DNA from: Salinibacillus kushneri
GTDB taxonomy: Bacteria; Bacillota; Bacilli; Bacillales; Alkalibacillaceae
Direction: 5' to 3'
DNA length: 64,000 nt
Assembly: GCF_900111405.1 (NCBI RefSeq)
Contig: NZ_FOHJ01000001.1
Coordinates: 186,001 to 250,000 of the forward strand
Shown piece by piece: positions 31,689-43,754 of the stretch. How positions within the stretch are numbered: position 1 is the stretch's first letter; each line of letters opens with the position of its first letter. The position numbers and the translations under genes are program-made. Under the pieces are notes generated by a model. It saw only the letters and a list, made by a program, of their open reading frames with translations. It was not told where the DNA came from and did not search any database.

Positions 31689-33698
31689 ATGAAAAAGAAA
31701 ATCATTTTGTTTTCAGCCATTTTGTTATTAACCATCCTGGGTGCATGTAAAGATGATCAGGTGACACCTGATGAGCGATTAGCTGATTACATAAGCCTAT
31801 GGAATGAACAAAAATTTGGCAAAATGTATGAAGATTATCTATCAACAACCTCCAAGGAAAATTATTCAAAGGAGAATATGGCTGAGCGATATAAGGACTT
31901 ATATGGTGATTTAGATATTCATAATATTGAAGTTGACTTTGAGAAACCATCAGAAGATGACGAACCAGCTTATGAAGACATGGAAGAAGCCTCATTTCCC
32001 ATACACGTGAAAATGGACTCCATTGCTGGTCCTATTTCGTTTGACCATGAAATGACACTAGTAAAAGAAACACGTGATGATAAAGACAATTGGTATGTAA
32101 ATTGGGACACCACTTATATTTTGGAGGAACTCGAAAAGGGAGATGAAGTCGGACTTGATACAACAGAAGCCCCGCGTGGGGAAATTTTTGATCGTAATGA
32201 TAATGGATTAGCCATTAACGATACACTCCCTATGATGGGAATTAAGCCCTCAGCCATGGAAGGACATGAGGACGAAACAAAAGAAGCGGTATCAGAACTT
32301 CTGCACATAGATGTAGAATATATTGATCAAAGACTTAATCAGGATTGGGTAGAACCAAATTTGTTCGTTCCGCTTCGTACCATCAATCCAAATGATAAAG
32401 AGTTATTTGATAAACTTATGGAAATACCAGGTGTTTTTTACCAGGATCAAGTTGGCCGTTATTATCCACTCGGTGAAGCAGCGACCCATTTAGTGGGATA
32501 TGTGGGGGAAATTACAGCTGAGGAATTAGAAGAGTACAAAGATGAAGGATATTCCAATCAGGACCAGATTGGAAAACGAGGACTTGAATTGCTTTATGAA
32601 AAAGAGCTAAGAGGTGAACCTGGAGCAGAGATTTACATTAAAAAATCTGATGGAGAAAACGTTACGGTTGCTTCCCAAAAGGCGAAAAAAGGGAAGGATA
32701 TCCATTTAGCAATCGACGCTGAGATTCAACAGACTATATATGAAAAAATGAACCAGGAAAGAGGTACTGCCGCTGCGATCAACCCAAAAACAGGGGAAAC
32801 ACTGGCACTGGTTAGTTCTCCATCCTTTGATCCCAATGGATTAACATCCAATTACTATACTGAATTAATGGAAAACGAAAAGAATCCATTACTTAATCGC
32901 TTTACGGCCTTATATGCACCAGGGTCGACCTTTAAACCCGTAACAGCCATGGTTGGTTTGTCCACGGAAACCATTACACCTGATAAAACGCGGGATATTA
33001 AAGGGGAAACGTGGCAAAAAGAAGGTTGGGGCAATTATGAAATCCGCAGAGTAACCGATCCTGGACACCCTGTAAATCTGGAAGATGCATTTGTTTATTC
33101 AGATAATATTTATTTTGCTCAAACCGCCCTAGAAATAGGTGGTGAGAATATGGTTTCTGGACTGCAAAATTTTGGATTTGCTAGTGAATTTCCATATGAG
33201 TATGGCATCCCACAATCTGAGATTTCCAATAGTGGTCAGCTTGATGAAGAAATCCTGCTCGCTGATACAGGATATGGGCAAGGTGAACTGCAAGTGAGCA
33301 TTTTACATCTAGCCACTATGTATACGCCGATTATGAATGAAGGGAATCTCATGAAGCCACAACTGTTGGCTGACCAGGAACCGGAAATCTGGAATGAGGG
33401 GTTAGTAAGTGCTGAAAATGCCGATATGATTAACCAGGCGCTGCGAAAAGTTGTAGCTGGAACGAACGGAACCGCACGGGGCGCAGATATACAACAGGTT
33501 CCTATTGCAGGAAAAACAGGAACGGCTGAATTAAAAAGCAGTCAGGATGAAGAAGGAATCGAAAATGGTGCGTTCGTTGCCTATGACTCGGAAAACCAGG
33601 ACTTTCTCATAGCTATGTTACTGGAAGGAGTTGAAGAAGAGGGCGGCAGCGCAATGACCGTAGAACGTGTGAAGGAAATTTTCAAAGAACTGTATTAA
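31689..33698 (+). CDS. Class B penicillin-binding protein, lipoprotein, MecA-N/NTF2 type
   Basis: A 669-residue transpeptidase like B. subtilis PbpC (PBP3). Signal peptide with lipobox LGAC (Cys20), an NTF2-like MecA N-terminal domain (about 25-145), a dimerization domain (155-330) and a transpeptidase domain with S413-TFK416, S471-DN473 and K609-TG611. It cross-links peptidoglycan outside the membrane; PBPs with this N-terminus include low-affinity forms that tolerate some beta-lactams, but resistance cannot be inferred. ATG at 31689 preferred over GTG at 31680, which is too close to AAAGGA. Confidence 0.93.
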   Translation: MKKKIILFSAILLLTILGACKDDQVTPDERLADYISLWNEQKFGKMYEDYLSTTSKENYSKENMAERYKDLYGDLDIHNIEVDFEKPSEDDEPAYEDMEEASFPIHVKMDSIAGPISFDHEMTLVKETRDDKDNWYVNWDTTYILEELEKGDEVGLDTTEAPRGEIFDRNDNGLAINDTLPMMGIKPSAMEGHEDETKEAVSELLHIDVEYIDQRLNQDWVEPNLFVPLRTINPNDKELFDKLMEIPGVFYQDQVGRYYPLGEAATHLVGYVGEITAEELEEYKDEGYSNQDQIGKRGLELLYEKELRGEPGAEIYIKKSDGENVTVASQKAKKGKDIHLAIDAEIQQTIYEKMNQERGTAAAINPKTGETLALVSSPSFDPNGLTSNYYTELMENEKNPLLNRFTALYAPGSTFKPVTAMVGLSTETITPDKTRDIKGETWQKEGWGNYEIRRVTDPGHPVNLEDAFVYSDNIYFAQTALEIGGENMVSGLQNFGFASEFPYEYGIPQSEISNSGQLDEEILLADTGYGQGELQVSILHLATMYTPIMNEGNLMKPQLLADQEPEIWNEGLVSAENADMINQALRKVVAGTNGTARGADIQQVPIAGKTGTAELKSSQDEEGIENGAFVAYDSENQDFLIAMLLEGVEEEGGSAMTVERVKEIFKELY

Positions 33699-33709
33699 AT
33701 CGTGAAAGT

Positions 33710-33739
33710 AGCAGCCTCATGGGATGGGGCTGCTTTTTG
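33710..33739 (+). terminator. Terminator of PBP gene
   Basis: AGCAGCC/GGCTGCT stem followed by TTTTTG. Confidence 0.85.
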
Positions 33740-33744
33740 TTTTT

Positions 33745-34100
33745 CTAATAGCATGATGGCAGGACAGTTGTTAATGCTGGAATAATCTTGATTTAGGGGG
33801 GTGAGCCTGTCATGGAAAATTAACCGGGTGTCAACAGAATTACAGTAATAAGCTGGCTTCATGATTTTTTATAAAAAGGCCTTCTCTTTTGTAGATATCG
33901 TCCGTTGGAAATCACATTAATCTTAAGAAGGTTAGGTTCAGAGCGTATTTCCCAAATATTCGTCTTGTTTTAAATTGGTCATTGATCATAAAACTTACGA
34001 ATTATATATAAAATCAAAATCATTTAACGAAATGGGTTCTTTAATCCTTAATCCCCCTCATTAAATCGCCACTGCACACCGGATTCCAACTGGCACACCT
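33745..34100. other. Intergenic region without a recognisable gene
   Basis: About 350 AT-rich bp between two convergent terminators. No open frame with codon-like character on either strand, no tandem repeat and no RNA gene recognised. Confidence 0.5.
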
Positions 34101-34130
34101 AAAAAGGCTGACCACTAAAGGGTCAGCCTT
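34101..34130 (-). terminator. Terminator of glpD
   Basis: AAGGCTGACC/GGTCAGCCTT stem with T5 on the minus strand. Confidence 0.88.
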
Positions 34131-34139
34131 CATCATGCT

Positions 34140-35801
34140 CTACTCACTATCCTCAACTGGATGTGTAGCTTCATACATGAGTTGATCAAGTTGTTCGGTA
34201 TATTCCTGTATTTGTTCATCTAACCAGTTGAATTGCTTCGCCATATAAGCCATTACAGCGTCTTTGTGTTCGCGTACCCAGTTGATATCGAAGAATAAAG
34301 CACCTGTACGTCTTATGAAGAAGTCCACTGGTTTGTAAACAAGTTCGTATTCAATACCATATCGAAGCATGGCATATACAATCGGGTCAAGATTTTCAGC
34401 TTCGGCTTCATCTTGTTCCTTTTGATAGATTTCATAAATATAATCAATATTAGATCCATAGCGCTTTACTAATGTTTTAGCGACTGCTTCATCCAGACCT
34501 GCTTCTACTCCTTCATGAACCTTTTGAGCTATAAATTTCTCAAATCCTGCTGAACCACCTACTTCACCACCGGAGATAGGTAATTCTTTCGTCTGTGTAC
34601 CCGGGAATGTTCGATCTTCTTCTTTTTGTAACTGTTCTCCGACTAAATCAACAATACTTTCAGCCATTTTACGGTAGCCGGTCAATTTCCCGCCTGCGAT
34701 GGATATAAAGCCTGAATCAGAAACAAAAATTTCATCTTTACGTGAGATTTCAGAAGGATCTTTACCTTGTTCATGAATTAGTGGACGTAACCCAGCCCAG
34801 CTTGACTCTACATCCTCTGGTTTAATTTTTACAGCAGGGAACATATAATCAATAGCTTTTAACACATAGTCCCGGTCTTCTACTGTCATTGTCGGATGGG
34901 CAATATCACCTTTATAAACGGTGTCTGTTGTCCCTACATAGGTTTTGCCTTGTCTCGGAATAGCAAAAACCATACGGCCATCAGGTGTATCAAAGTAAAT
35001 AGCCTGTTTTAACGGGAAACGCTCGCCGTCAAATACCAGATGGATTCCCTTTGTAAGCTGTAACGTTTTTCCCCGTTTAGAACGGTCTATTTCACGTAAC
35101 GTATCAACCCACGGACCTGCAGCATTTACTATTTTCTTAGCAAAGAGCTGGTCTGTGCTGCCGTCGATTTGATCTTCTACTTCAATCCCAACTACTGTGT
35201 TATTGTCATAAATGAGATCAGTAACTTTAGTGTAGTTTAATGCAAGGGCACCCTTTTCAACCGCTTTTTTCATAACCTCAATCGTTAAACGGGCATCATC
35301 GGTTTTATATTCTACATAATACCCTGCACCTTTAAGATTGTTTCCATTTAAGAGAGGTTCACGATTCATTGCCTCTTCTGATGTAAACATTTTTCTTCTT
35401 TCACTCTTTTTTACACCAGCAAGAAAATCATAAACACGTAACCCAATATTTGTAGATAACGGACCAAAAGTACCACCCTTGTAAAATGGAAGCATCATCC
35501 ATTCAGGCGTTGTAACATGAGGGCCATTTTCGTATACAATAGCACGTTCCTTACCTGTCTCAGATACAACACCAATTTCAAATTGCTTTAAATAACGAAG
35601 CCCACCGTGCACGAGCTTTGTAGAACGACTGGATGTACCAGCGGCAAAGTCCTGCATTTCTACTACTGCAACCTTCATTCCACGTGTTACAGCATCAAGG
35701 GCAATACCTGCACCTGTAATTCCCCCTCCAATAACGAGTAAATCAAGGGATTCATCCTTCATTCCAGTTTTTATGTCTTTACGGTTTAAACTTGAAAACA
35801 T
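34140..35801 (-). CDS. glpD: Aerobic glycerol-3-phosphate dehydrogenase
   Basis: A 553-residue FAD enzyme at the inner membrane face that oxidises glycerol-3-phosphate to DHAP and feeds electrons to menaquinone. FAD motif LLVIGGGITGAGIALDA, then AAGTSSRSTKLVHGGLRYL and the C-terminal GGKLTGYRKMAE are typical. ATG at 35801 chosen, nine bases after GGAG. The leader upstream has a GlpP-type terminator hairpin (35873-35926), so expression should need GlpP and glycerol-3-phosphate. Confidence 0.97.
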   Translation of the reverse strand: MFSSLNRKDIKTGMKDESLDLLVIGGGITGAGIALDAVTRGMKVAVVEMQDFAAGTSSRSTKLVHGGLRYLKQFEIGVVSETGKERAIVYENGPHVTTPEWMMLPFYKGGTFGPLSTNIGLRVYDFLAGVKKSERRKMFTSEEAMNREPLLNGNNLKGAGYYVEYKTDDARLTIEVMKKAVEKGALALNYTKVTDLIYDNNTVVGIEVEDQIDGSTDQLFAKKIVNAAGPWVDTLREIDRSKRGKTLQLTKGIHLVFDGERFPLKQAIYFDTPDGRMVFAIPRQGKTYVGTTDTVYKGDIAHPTMTVEDRDYVLKAIDYMFPAVKIKPEDVESSWAGLRPLIHEQGKDPSEISRKDEIFVSDSGFISIAGGKLTGYRKMAESIVDLVGEQLQKEEDRTFPGTQTKELPISGGEVGGSAGFEKFIAQKVHEGVEAGLDEAVAKTLVKRYGSNIDYIYEIYQKEQDEAEAENLDPIVYAMLRYGIEYELVYKPVDFFIRRTGALFFDINWVREHKDAVMAYMAKQFNWLDEQIQEYTEQLDQLMYEATHPVEDSE

Positions 35802-35872
35802 CGCCCATCGCTCCTTTTTATTCAACAAGCTCTATTGTTTAGGCTATCCAGCCTTTAAAGACGGATACTAAT

Positions 35873-35926
35873 AAAAAAGAGACCACAAATTGCCCCTATA
35901 CATTATATAGAGCACTTGTGGTCTCT
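35873..35926 (-). promoter_or_regulatory. GlpP-controlled leader terminator of glpD
   Basis: On the minus strand AGAGACCACAA and TTGTGGTCTCT pair (arms 35916-35926 and 35878-35888) and are followed by T6, 72 bp before glpD. The sequence just upstream of the stem, GGAGATT-N-CTGAGA, is shared with the glpF leader, consistent with the RNA target of antiterminator GlpP. A TATAAT (35961-35966) lies upstream. Confidence 0.82.
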
Positions 35927-36077
35927 CAGGAATCTCCGTCCAATTTATTAACTTATCTTTATTATAACATGTGTATCACTTTATGGAAAGTCATTTCCAC
36001 GGATAAAAAGCGGACAGGGCCCCTATGTGGGGCAAAGGAATTATGGAAACAACCATCTTTAAAGCAACGAACATGGA

Positions 36078-38415
<2,338 letters not shown>

Positions 38416-38488
38416 CTCCAACACTCCCTTATACTATTTTAGGAACTAAGATTTAACAAGTTGTTAGCACGTGCTGCGATAGAGAAAA

Positions 38489-38550
38489 ATAAAAACCACA
38501 CTTTAACTACATACTTCTCCAAAACAAGAAATATGGTACAAAGTGTGGTT
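38489..38550 (-). promoter_or_regulatory. GlpP-controlled leader terminator of glpFK
   Basis: AACCACACTT (38494-38503) and AAGTGTGGTT (38541-38550) pair; the minus-strand RNA then reads TTTTTATTTTT. Upstream GGAGATTATGAGA closely matches the glpD leader, supporting a common GlpP recognition element. Confidence 0.82.
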
Positions 38551-38589
38551 CTCATAATCTCCATCACGATAATTAACTTGTTATCTATT

Positions 38590-38618
38590 ATAATACATGT
38601 CTATGAAAACGCTGTCAA
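38590..38618 (-). promoter_or_regulatory. glpFK promoter with cre box
   Basis: TTGACA (38613-38618), 17-bp spacer, TATTAT (38590-38595) on the minus strand. TGAAAACGCTGTCA (38604-38617) overlaps the -35 and fits the CcpA cre consensus, so glucose should repress glpFK. Confidence 0.83.
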
Positions 38619-38645
38619 CCATTATTTTTTCTTTTCTTTATATTT

Positions 38646-39191
38646 TTAATCCCAAAGATCCCGGTTTGAGGTTGTTACCGCCACAGCACCATTGCCTAAA
38701 GCTTCTTCAATATCCTGATTCGTGCGGATAAGTCCTCCTGCAATAATCGGGATACCTGTTTGTTCGTGAACTTCTTGTATAATTTTCGGGATAATACCTG
38801 GTAAAACTTCTATACAATCCGGCTTCACTCGATTACATATTTTCAAATTATGTTCTAACGCATGACTATCAAGTACAAATAAACGCTGGACAGCGAAAAT
38901 TCGATGCTTTTTAGCTAATGTAATCACATTTCCTCTAGTAGAAATAATGCCGTCAACTTTCACTTCATTAATTAAAAACTCAATTCCATACTCATCTGCC
39001 TTGAGTCCCTGTACCAAATCGGCATGAATAAATACTTTTTTCTTCTGTTTGTGAGCATACTTGACTAAACTGCGTAACTGCGAAATCCTTGTCTCTAAAA
39101 ACACCAGAAATTCGTGTTCGCTTTCCAGCATTTTCTCAAAATCTTTTATATTCCGAAGCGCTGGGACAACGTTGCTTTTAAATTCAATCAA
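38646..39191 (-). CDS. glpP: Glycerol-3-phosphate responsive antiterminator GlpP
   Basis: A 181-residue GlpP. Conserved stretches include KVFIHADLVQGL, GIISTRGNVI, AVQRLFVLDS and GIPIIAGGLIRTNQDI. With glycerol-3-phosphate it binds glp leader RNA and prevents termination; targets are the hairpins before glpF and glpD. The start appears to be TTG at 39191 with GGGGTG upstream; no ATG in frame nearby. Located directly upstream of glpF and downstream of dhaKLM. Confidence 0.94.
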   Translation of the reverse strand: MIEFKSNVVPALRNIKDFEKMLESEHEFLVFLETRISQLRSLVKYAHKQKKKVFIHADLVQGLKADEYGIEFLINEVKVDGIISTRGNVITLAKKHRIFAVQRLFVLDSHALEHNLKICNRVKPDCIEVLPGIIPKIIQEVHEQTGIPIIAGGLIRTNQDIEEALGNGAVAVTTSNRDLWD

Positions 39192-39269
39192 AAAGACACC
39201 CCAATCTTACTGAACACTTTTTGTATAGTTTGTTTCTATTCCAATTAAAAAATTCTCTTACACATAAAG

Positions 39270-39317
39270 AATCCCTCCAAAGATGATAATCTATTCTATC
39301 CATCCTTGGAAGGGATT
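39270..39317 (-). other. Long imperfect hairpin between dhaM and glpP
   Basis: AATCCCT-CCAA-AGATG pairs imperfectly with CATCC-TTGG-AAGGGATT around a 16-base loop. No strong T run follows, so it may be a weak terminator of dhaKLM or a leader structure of glpP. Confidence 0.5.
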
Positions 39318-39330
39318 TGCTTTAACTATC

Positions 39331-39711
39331 TTATGTTTGGTCGAAAACATTCCGGGCAGCTTTCTCAACTTCTTCTAACGTTTTGCCCATTCCAGATTCC
39401 ACAGCCGCAACGTAAGCGCCTTCTAATAAAGGGGCTTTCACAACTTTTACCTTTTCATAATCTGTCATTTCAACTGCTAACTCTGCGTTCATCATGGCAC
39501 TTCCAAGGTCAAAAAAGAGTAGTACACCTTTTTCATTATAGGCGTTTTCGATGGCGTTTTGGATTTTTTCCACATTGGTACCAATGGAACCATCATCGGT
39601 TCCACCTGCCAGCTCAACTGGTACATCTGGAACCATTTGCCGGATAATATCTTTAATTCCTTCTACCACCTTGGGACTGTGTGAAATTAAGACGATTCCT
39701 ACGTTTGACAT
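39331..39711 (-). CDS. dhaM: Dihydroxyacetone kinase phosphoryl donor DhaM (EIIA-like)
   Basis: A 126-residue single-domain protein of the EIIA-mannose fold. His11 in GIVLISHSPKV is the phospho-accepting residue; GGTDDGSIGTN and LLFFDLGSAMMN are typical. It takes phosphate from HPr and passes it to DhaL-bound ADP, so dihydroxyacetone phosphorylation depends on ptsHI in this window. Start at 39711 overlaps the family N-terminus; the binding site AAGGAG lies in the dhaL stop region. Last gene of dhaKLM. Confidence 0.95.
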   Translation of the reverse strand: MSNVGIVLISHSPKVVEGIKDIIRQMVPDVPVELAGGTDDGSIGTNVEKIQNAIENAYNEKGVLLFFDLGSAMMNAELAVEMTDYEKVKVVKAPLLEGAYVAAVESGMGKTLEEVEKAARNVFDQT

Positions 39712-39718
39712 AATTCGG

Positions 39719-40339
39719 TTATGCTCCTTCCTCCAGCACCTCTGAAAGGGCAGCAAAAATATAATAGGAAGACACAGATCCAGGGTCTAAATGACCAATA
39801 GAACGTTCCTTTAAGTATGCAGCGCGGCCTTTAGTAGCCTTGAGATCCTGGGTTGCTTCCATTGCCTTTTCAGCTGTAGATTCTAGTTCCTTCGCTTCGA
39901 GATTATCCTGTTTTTGGAGAAAATCAACAATCGGTTCCCAAACATCTATCATCGTTTTTTCTCCTTTATTCGCTTTCCCTCGCTCTTTTACACCATTTAC
40001 AGCTTCCACAACAGCCTTCTTAAATTGAGGGTAATCAACCGTTTCAATCCCTTTTAAAGCTGTAGACATTTTTAAAAAGGCTGTACCATATAATGGACCA
40101 GATGCACCCCCCACTTTAGATAATAGGGTCATAGAAACATCTTTTAGTACATCTGACACATAGGTATAGTTTGACGATGATAGTTTATTCACCACTTCCT
40201 GAAATCCACGAGCCATATTCAGCCCATGATCTCCATCACCAATCGCCTGGTCAAGAGAAGTTAGATACTCTTTATTGGATTGTATCTTTTCATTCGTTTT
40301 TTCCATCCAGCTGATAACTTGTTTAATTTGCAGTTCCAT
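39719..40339 (-). CDS. dhaL: Dihydroxyacetone kinase ADP-binding subunit DhaL
   Basis: A 206-residue helical-barrel subunit holding ADP and magnesium through LDQAIGDGDHGLNMARG (Asp residues near 30-38) and GGASGPLYGTAF. It passes phosphate from DhaM to dihydroxyacetone on DhaK. Seventeen bp after dhaK. Confidence 0.95.
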   Translation of the reverse strand: MELQIKQVISWMEKTNEKIQSNKEYLTSLDQAIGDGDHGLNMARGFQEVVNKLSSSNYTYVSDVLKDVSMTLLSKVGGASGPLYGTAFLKMSTALKGIETVDYPQFKKAVVEAVNGVKERGKANKGEKTMIDVWEPIVDFLQKQDNLEAKELESTAEKAMEATQDLKATKGRAAYLKERSIGHLDPGSVSSYYIFAALSEVLEEGA

Positions 40340-40356
40340 ATATAAATTCCTCCATT

Positions 40357-41355
40357 CTAGCGACGAAATGCCAGCGCCTTCGATTGTACTTCAAGAAGAT
40401 CCTTTAACTCTTGATCGACTTTCAGCAATGTTACAGAGCAGCCTGCCATTTCCAGCGATGTCATATAATTCCCTACAAACGTTTCATAAACCTTAAACCC
40501 TTTATCAGAAAGAATCTCACTTACTTTCCTGTTAACAATATATAGTTCCATCTCCGGCGTTGCGCCCAGACCATTTATCATTACAGCCACTTCATCACCA
40601 CTGGAGAGGTTCATATCATCTAATACTTTTTGAGTAAGTTCTGTTGCCAACTGATCAGCGGTTGTAATTGCTTTACGTTCGATGCCTGGTTCCCCATGAA
40701 TACCAATACCAAGTTCCATTTCTTTATCCTCTAAAACAAAGCTTGGTTTTCCAGCAGCAGGTACAGTACATGGTGTCAAAGCCATCCCGATGGAACGCAC
40801 ATTTGCGACAACTTTATCCGCAACAGCCTTTACTTCCTCTAATGAACCACCTTGAGCAGCCTTAGCACCTGCAATCTTATGAACAAAAACTGTTCCTGCA
40901 ATTCCACGGCGGCCCGTTGTAAAAGAACTATCCTCCACTGCAACATCATCGTTTACAACGACCTGCTGAACTCTGATTCCTTCAGCCTCAGCCATTTCTT
41001 TCGCCATCTCAAAATTCATTACATCACCGGTATAATTTTTAATAACTAAAAATACACCCTGTCCACTATCCACAGCTTTAATCGCTTCAAACACCTGGTC
41101 TGGAGTTGGTGAAGTAAACACTTCGCCCGCGACCGCTGCATCTAACATACCTTCTCCTACATAACCAGCATGGGCAGGCTCATGTCCGCTTCCACCATCA
41201 CTTACCAGACCGACTTTGTTGGACACAGGTGCATCTTTTCGTGCAATCACTGTTGTATTTGGTAACTGCTTCACATCGTTTGGATGCGCAGCAACAAAAC
41301 CTTGTAACATTTCTTCTACTACTAATTCAGGGTCATTCACTATTTTTTTCATCAT
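40357..41355 (-). CDS. dhaK: Dihydroxyacetone kinase substrate-binding subunit DhaK
   Basis: A 332-residue subunit that binds dihydroxyacetone covalently through His220 (GLGIHGEPG-type motif, here GIGIHGEPG). The N-terminal DGGSGHEPAHAGYVGEGML is the substrate loop. First gene of dhaKLM; GGAGGA precedes ATGATG. Product DHAP joins glycolysis at tpiA. Its neighbour glpP ties the unit to glycerol metabolism. Confidence 0.95.
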   Translation of the reverse strand: MMKKIVNDPELVVEEMLQGFVAAHPNDVKQLPNTTVIARKDAPVSNKVGLVSDGGSGHEPAHAGYVGEGMLDAAVAGEVFTSPTPDQVFEAIKAVDSGQGVFLVIKNYTGDVMNFEMAKEMAEAEGIRVQQVVVNDDVAVEDSSFTTGRRGIAGTVFVHKIAGAKAAQGGSLEEVKAVADKVVANVRSIGMALTPCTVPAAGKPSFVLEDKEMELGIGIHGEPGIERKAITTADQLATELTQKVLDDMNLSSGDEVAVMINGLGATPEMELYIVNRKVSEILSDKGFKVYETFVGNYMTSLEMAGCSVTLLKVDQELKDLLEVQSKALAFRR

Positions 41356-41573
41356 AAAAAATCCTCCTCAAAGATTTTGAATGCTCACACCTGCATTCAA
41401 ATCATTGAACTCTATAACCCTACCGCTTACCTTCATTCTATTATATTAGTTGATGAAATACTAGGAATTTTTTAACAATTTTATTGACATTATGGTGAAA
41501 AATTAGACATATATAGGTAGGTCAAAGAGAGGGTAAATAAATGAGGAGATTAGGCGAATTACCCAATTAGTCA

Positions 41574-41623
41574 ATAAAAAGAACTGGTTAATGAACTACA
41601 AACATAAAAAGTTCACTAACCAG
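41574..41623 (-). terminator. Terminator of the hprK-lgt operon
   Basis: CTGGTTAATGAAC/GTTCACTAACCAG imperfect 13-bp stem followed by CTTTTT on the minus strand. Confidence 0.75.
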
Positions 41624-41625
41624 CT

Positions 41626-42163
41626 TTAAACGTCGTCCTGATTCAAAAAATCATCCTGTTTCTTCCGTTCGTCCATTTCCTCCTTGGTATAAATCACCTG
41701 CATAGGATTGCCTCCTACAAAACTCCCTGCAGGTACATCTTTATGGACAACCGTACCAGCTGAAACAATCGCATGATCACCTATTCTTACACCGGGAAGG
41801 ATAGTGGAATTAGCCCCAATCATGACCTCATTTCCGATTTCAACCTCACCAAGTCGATATTCCTTAATCAAATATTCATGAGCTAGAATAGTCGTGTTAT
41901 ATCCTATTACCGTATTTCGCCCTACGAAAATTTTTTCAGGAAACATAACATCTAACATCACCATTAAAAGCAAAGGATGTCTGATCGCCAACGTGCATCC
42001 TCAATAATCTGCGATACATCCAATTTTTCATGGATAAAAAAGGGGTATACCGTGCCGCCTGGATAACGATAAAATTTTTGACGACCTTCCAAAATGGAAC
42101 TGTCTTATAAACATGCCAAAGCGAATTAGCTCCCTGGACACGGTATCGATTCGTCCGTCTCAC
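41626..42163 (-). pseudogene. yvoF: Hexapeptide-repeat acetyltransferase (YvoF-like), frameshifted
   Basis: The first frame (from 42163) reads MRRTNRYRVQGANSLWHVYKT to GDQTSFAF and then leaves homology. The next frame (from 41991) starts within LLLMVMLDVMFPEKI and continues through the left-handed beta-helix (GRNTVIGYNTTILAHEY, IGANSTILPGVRIGDHAIV) to the end. Joining them needs removal of one T from the four-T run on the minus strand (41966-41969), giving SFALMVMLDVMFPEKI. Intact otherwise, so recent mutation or sequence error. Conserved last gene of the hprK-lgt-ppaX operon; substrate unknown. Confidence 0.8.
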
Positions 42164-42167
42164 ATCA

Positions 42168-42806
42168 TCACTTCCCTACGATCGTTAACAAATCACGCAT
42201 ATTATCAAGCATATAATCTGGATGTAAGGATTCTAAAGTCTTTCGTCCTTTTATTGTCCATGCTACACCAGCTGTTTTCACACCCGCATTTTGACCTGCG
42301 AGGATATCATGGGTGTTGTCTCCTACCATAATCGCTTCACTTGCCTTCGCATCTAAAGCTTTTAATGCCTTATATATGGGTTCAGGATGAGGTTTTTCAT
42401 GACTCACATCATCTAAACCAATAAGGACATCAAAATAGGAATCCAGTTTCGTAACCTTTAGTCCCCTTTTTGCCGTTTCAGCGATTTTAGTCGTTACAAT
42501 CCCAAGCTGATAACCATCCTGCTTTACTTGCTGAATGGTTTCCAAAACACCATCATAAGCAACTACAAAGGAATCATGGTGTTCTAAATTGTGTTTTCGA
42601 TACGTATCAACCATTTCATCTACTTTGTCTGGCATAACTGTTCCAAAACTGTCCCATAAGGACGGGCCGATAAATTTGTAGACGTCTTCCCTTCCGTATT
42701 GACCCGGCACATATTGTTCTAGCGTGTGTAAAAAAGATGAAATAATTAACTCATTTGTATCGATTAAAGTTCCATCTAAATCAAATAGAAGTGTACGAAT
42801 GCTCAT
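42168..42806 (-). CDS. ppaX: Pyrophosphatase PpaX (HAD family)
   Basis: A 212-residue HAD phosphatase: motif [13 protein letters not shown], motif II IVTTK, motif [11 protein letters not shown] and motif [11 protein letters not shown]. PpaX hydrolyses the pyrophosphate made when HprK dephosphorylates Ser-P HPr, explaining its linkage with hprK. It overlaps yvoD by 26 bp and leads into yvoF. Confidence 0.93.
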   Translation of the reverse strand: MSIRTLLFDLDGTLIDTNELIISSFLHTLEQYVPGQYGREDVYKFIGPSLWDSFGTVMPDKVDEMVDTYRKHNLEHHDSFVVAYDGVLETIQQVKQDGYQLGIVTTKIAETAKRGLKVTKLDSYFDVLIGLDDVSHEKPHPEPIYKALKALDAKASEAIMVGDNTHDILAGQNAGVKTAGVAWTIKGRKTLESLHPDYMLDNMRDLLTIVGK

Positions 42807-43743
42807 GCGCTGTCGTTTCCTTTCCTTTGTTAATTTCTGTGCGGCGGTTCCAGATAAATCCTATTGTTGCTGTGAGTATAATAGCAGTAACCAGTCGAAT
42901 CAAAAGAAGTGGCCATAGTGGGATTCCCAGTGGTGCAAAGACTAAGGTATCCTCTACTACAGCGTGACACGAAACAAGGAAAATTAACACAAGTGTCATG
43001 TCTTTTTTGGAAATTCCATCTTCTTTTACAGCCTGAATCATCAAACCAGCGCCATAAGCGAGCCCTATCGTTAATCCTGTTACAAGTGTCATCGACGCAT
43101 TACGCTGTACACCTAACAGTTTGGTAAATGGAGCGAGCCAATTAGACATCACCGTAAAGTAGCCTTTCTCTCTTAACCACTGCATTACTATCATTAAAGG
43201 AATCACAATCAAAGCTAACTGTACAATCGCAATAAAGGCTGTTTCCAGTCCTAAATATAAAATGCCTGCCCATGTCTCTGGCTCAGGTCCACTGGAAATT
43301 AGTCCATACTGTGCCATTTCCTGACCGCCACTCCAAAACAAATGAATGATAACGGCAGAAAAGACAGCCAAACCAATTCGAATACCAGATATCAGCCACC
43401 AGCTTACGCCTACCTTGGATGCAATGGAGGATTCAATTAGTAAGTTATGAGAAAAGGAAAGCATAATGGCCAAAATAAAAACTTCTTTAACCGTAAAATC
43501 AAAGGTGATAATTGCGCCAATACCGGCATAAAGATTTGAGAAATTTCCTAATACAAGAGGTACTGCAGCTTCCCCTGGCAGCCCTAATAAATTCATAAAG
43601 GGCTCTAACCAGCCAATAATTACGGGAAAAAATGGCGTATGGCCAATGATTGTAATAATCAATGTAACAGGAAAAATGATCTTTCCTAGCATCCACGTTA
43701 ATGATAATCCGCTTTTAAGTCCACGTTGTAAAATTCCCGACAC
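42781..43743 (-). CDS. Nucleoside-recognition domain membrane protein (YvoD-like)
   Basis: A 320-residue polytopic membrane protein with two repeats of a gate/nucleoside-recognition domain (first near 5-130, second near 190-300; motifs [11 protein letters not shown] and [10 protein letters not shown] are related). About eight helices. Substrate unknown. Lies between lgt and ppaX as in B. subtilis. Confidence 0.85.
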   Translation of the reverse strand: MSGILQRGLKSGLSLTWMLGKIIFPVTLIITIIGHTPFFPVIIGWLEPFMNLLGLPGEAAVPLVLGNFSNLYAGIGAIITFDFTVKEVFILAIMLSFSHNLLIESSIASKVGVSWWLISGIRIGLAVFSAVIIHLFWSGGQEMAQYGLISSGPEPETWAGILYLGLETAFIAIVQLALIVIPLMIVMQWLREKGYFTVMSNWLAPFTKLLGVQRNASMTLVTGLTIGLAYGAGLMIQAVKEDGISKKDMTLVLIFLVSCHAVVEDTLVFAPLGIPLWPLLLIRLVTAIILTATIGFIWNRRTEINKGKETTAHEHSYTSI

Positions 43744-43754
43744 GACCTAACCTC

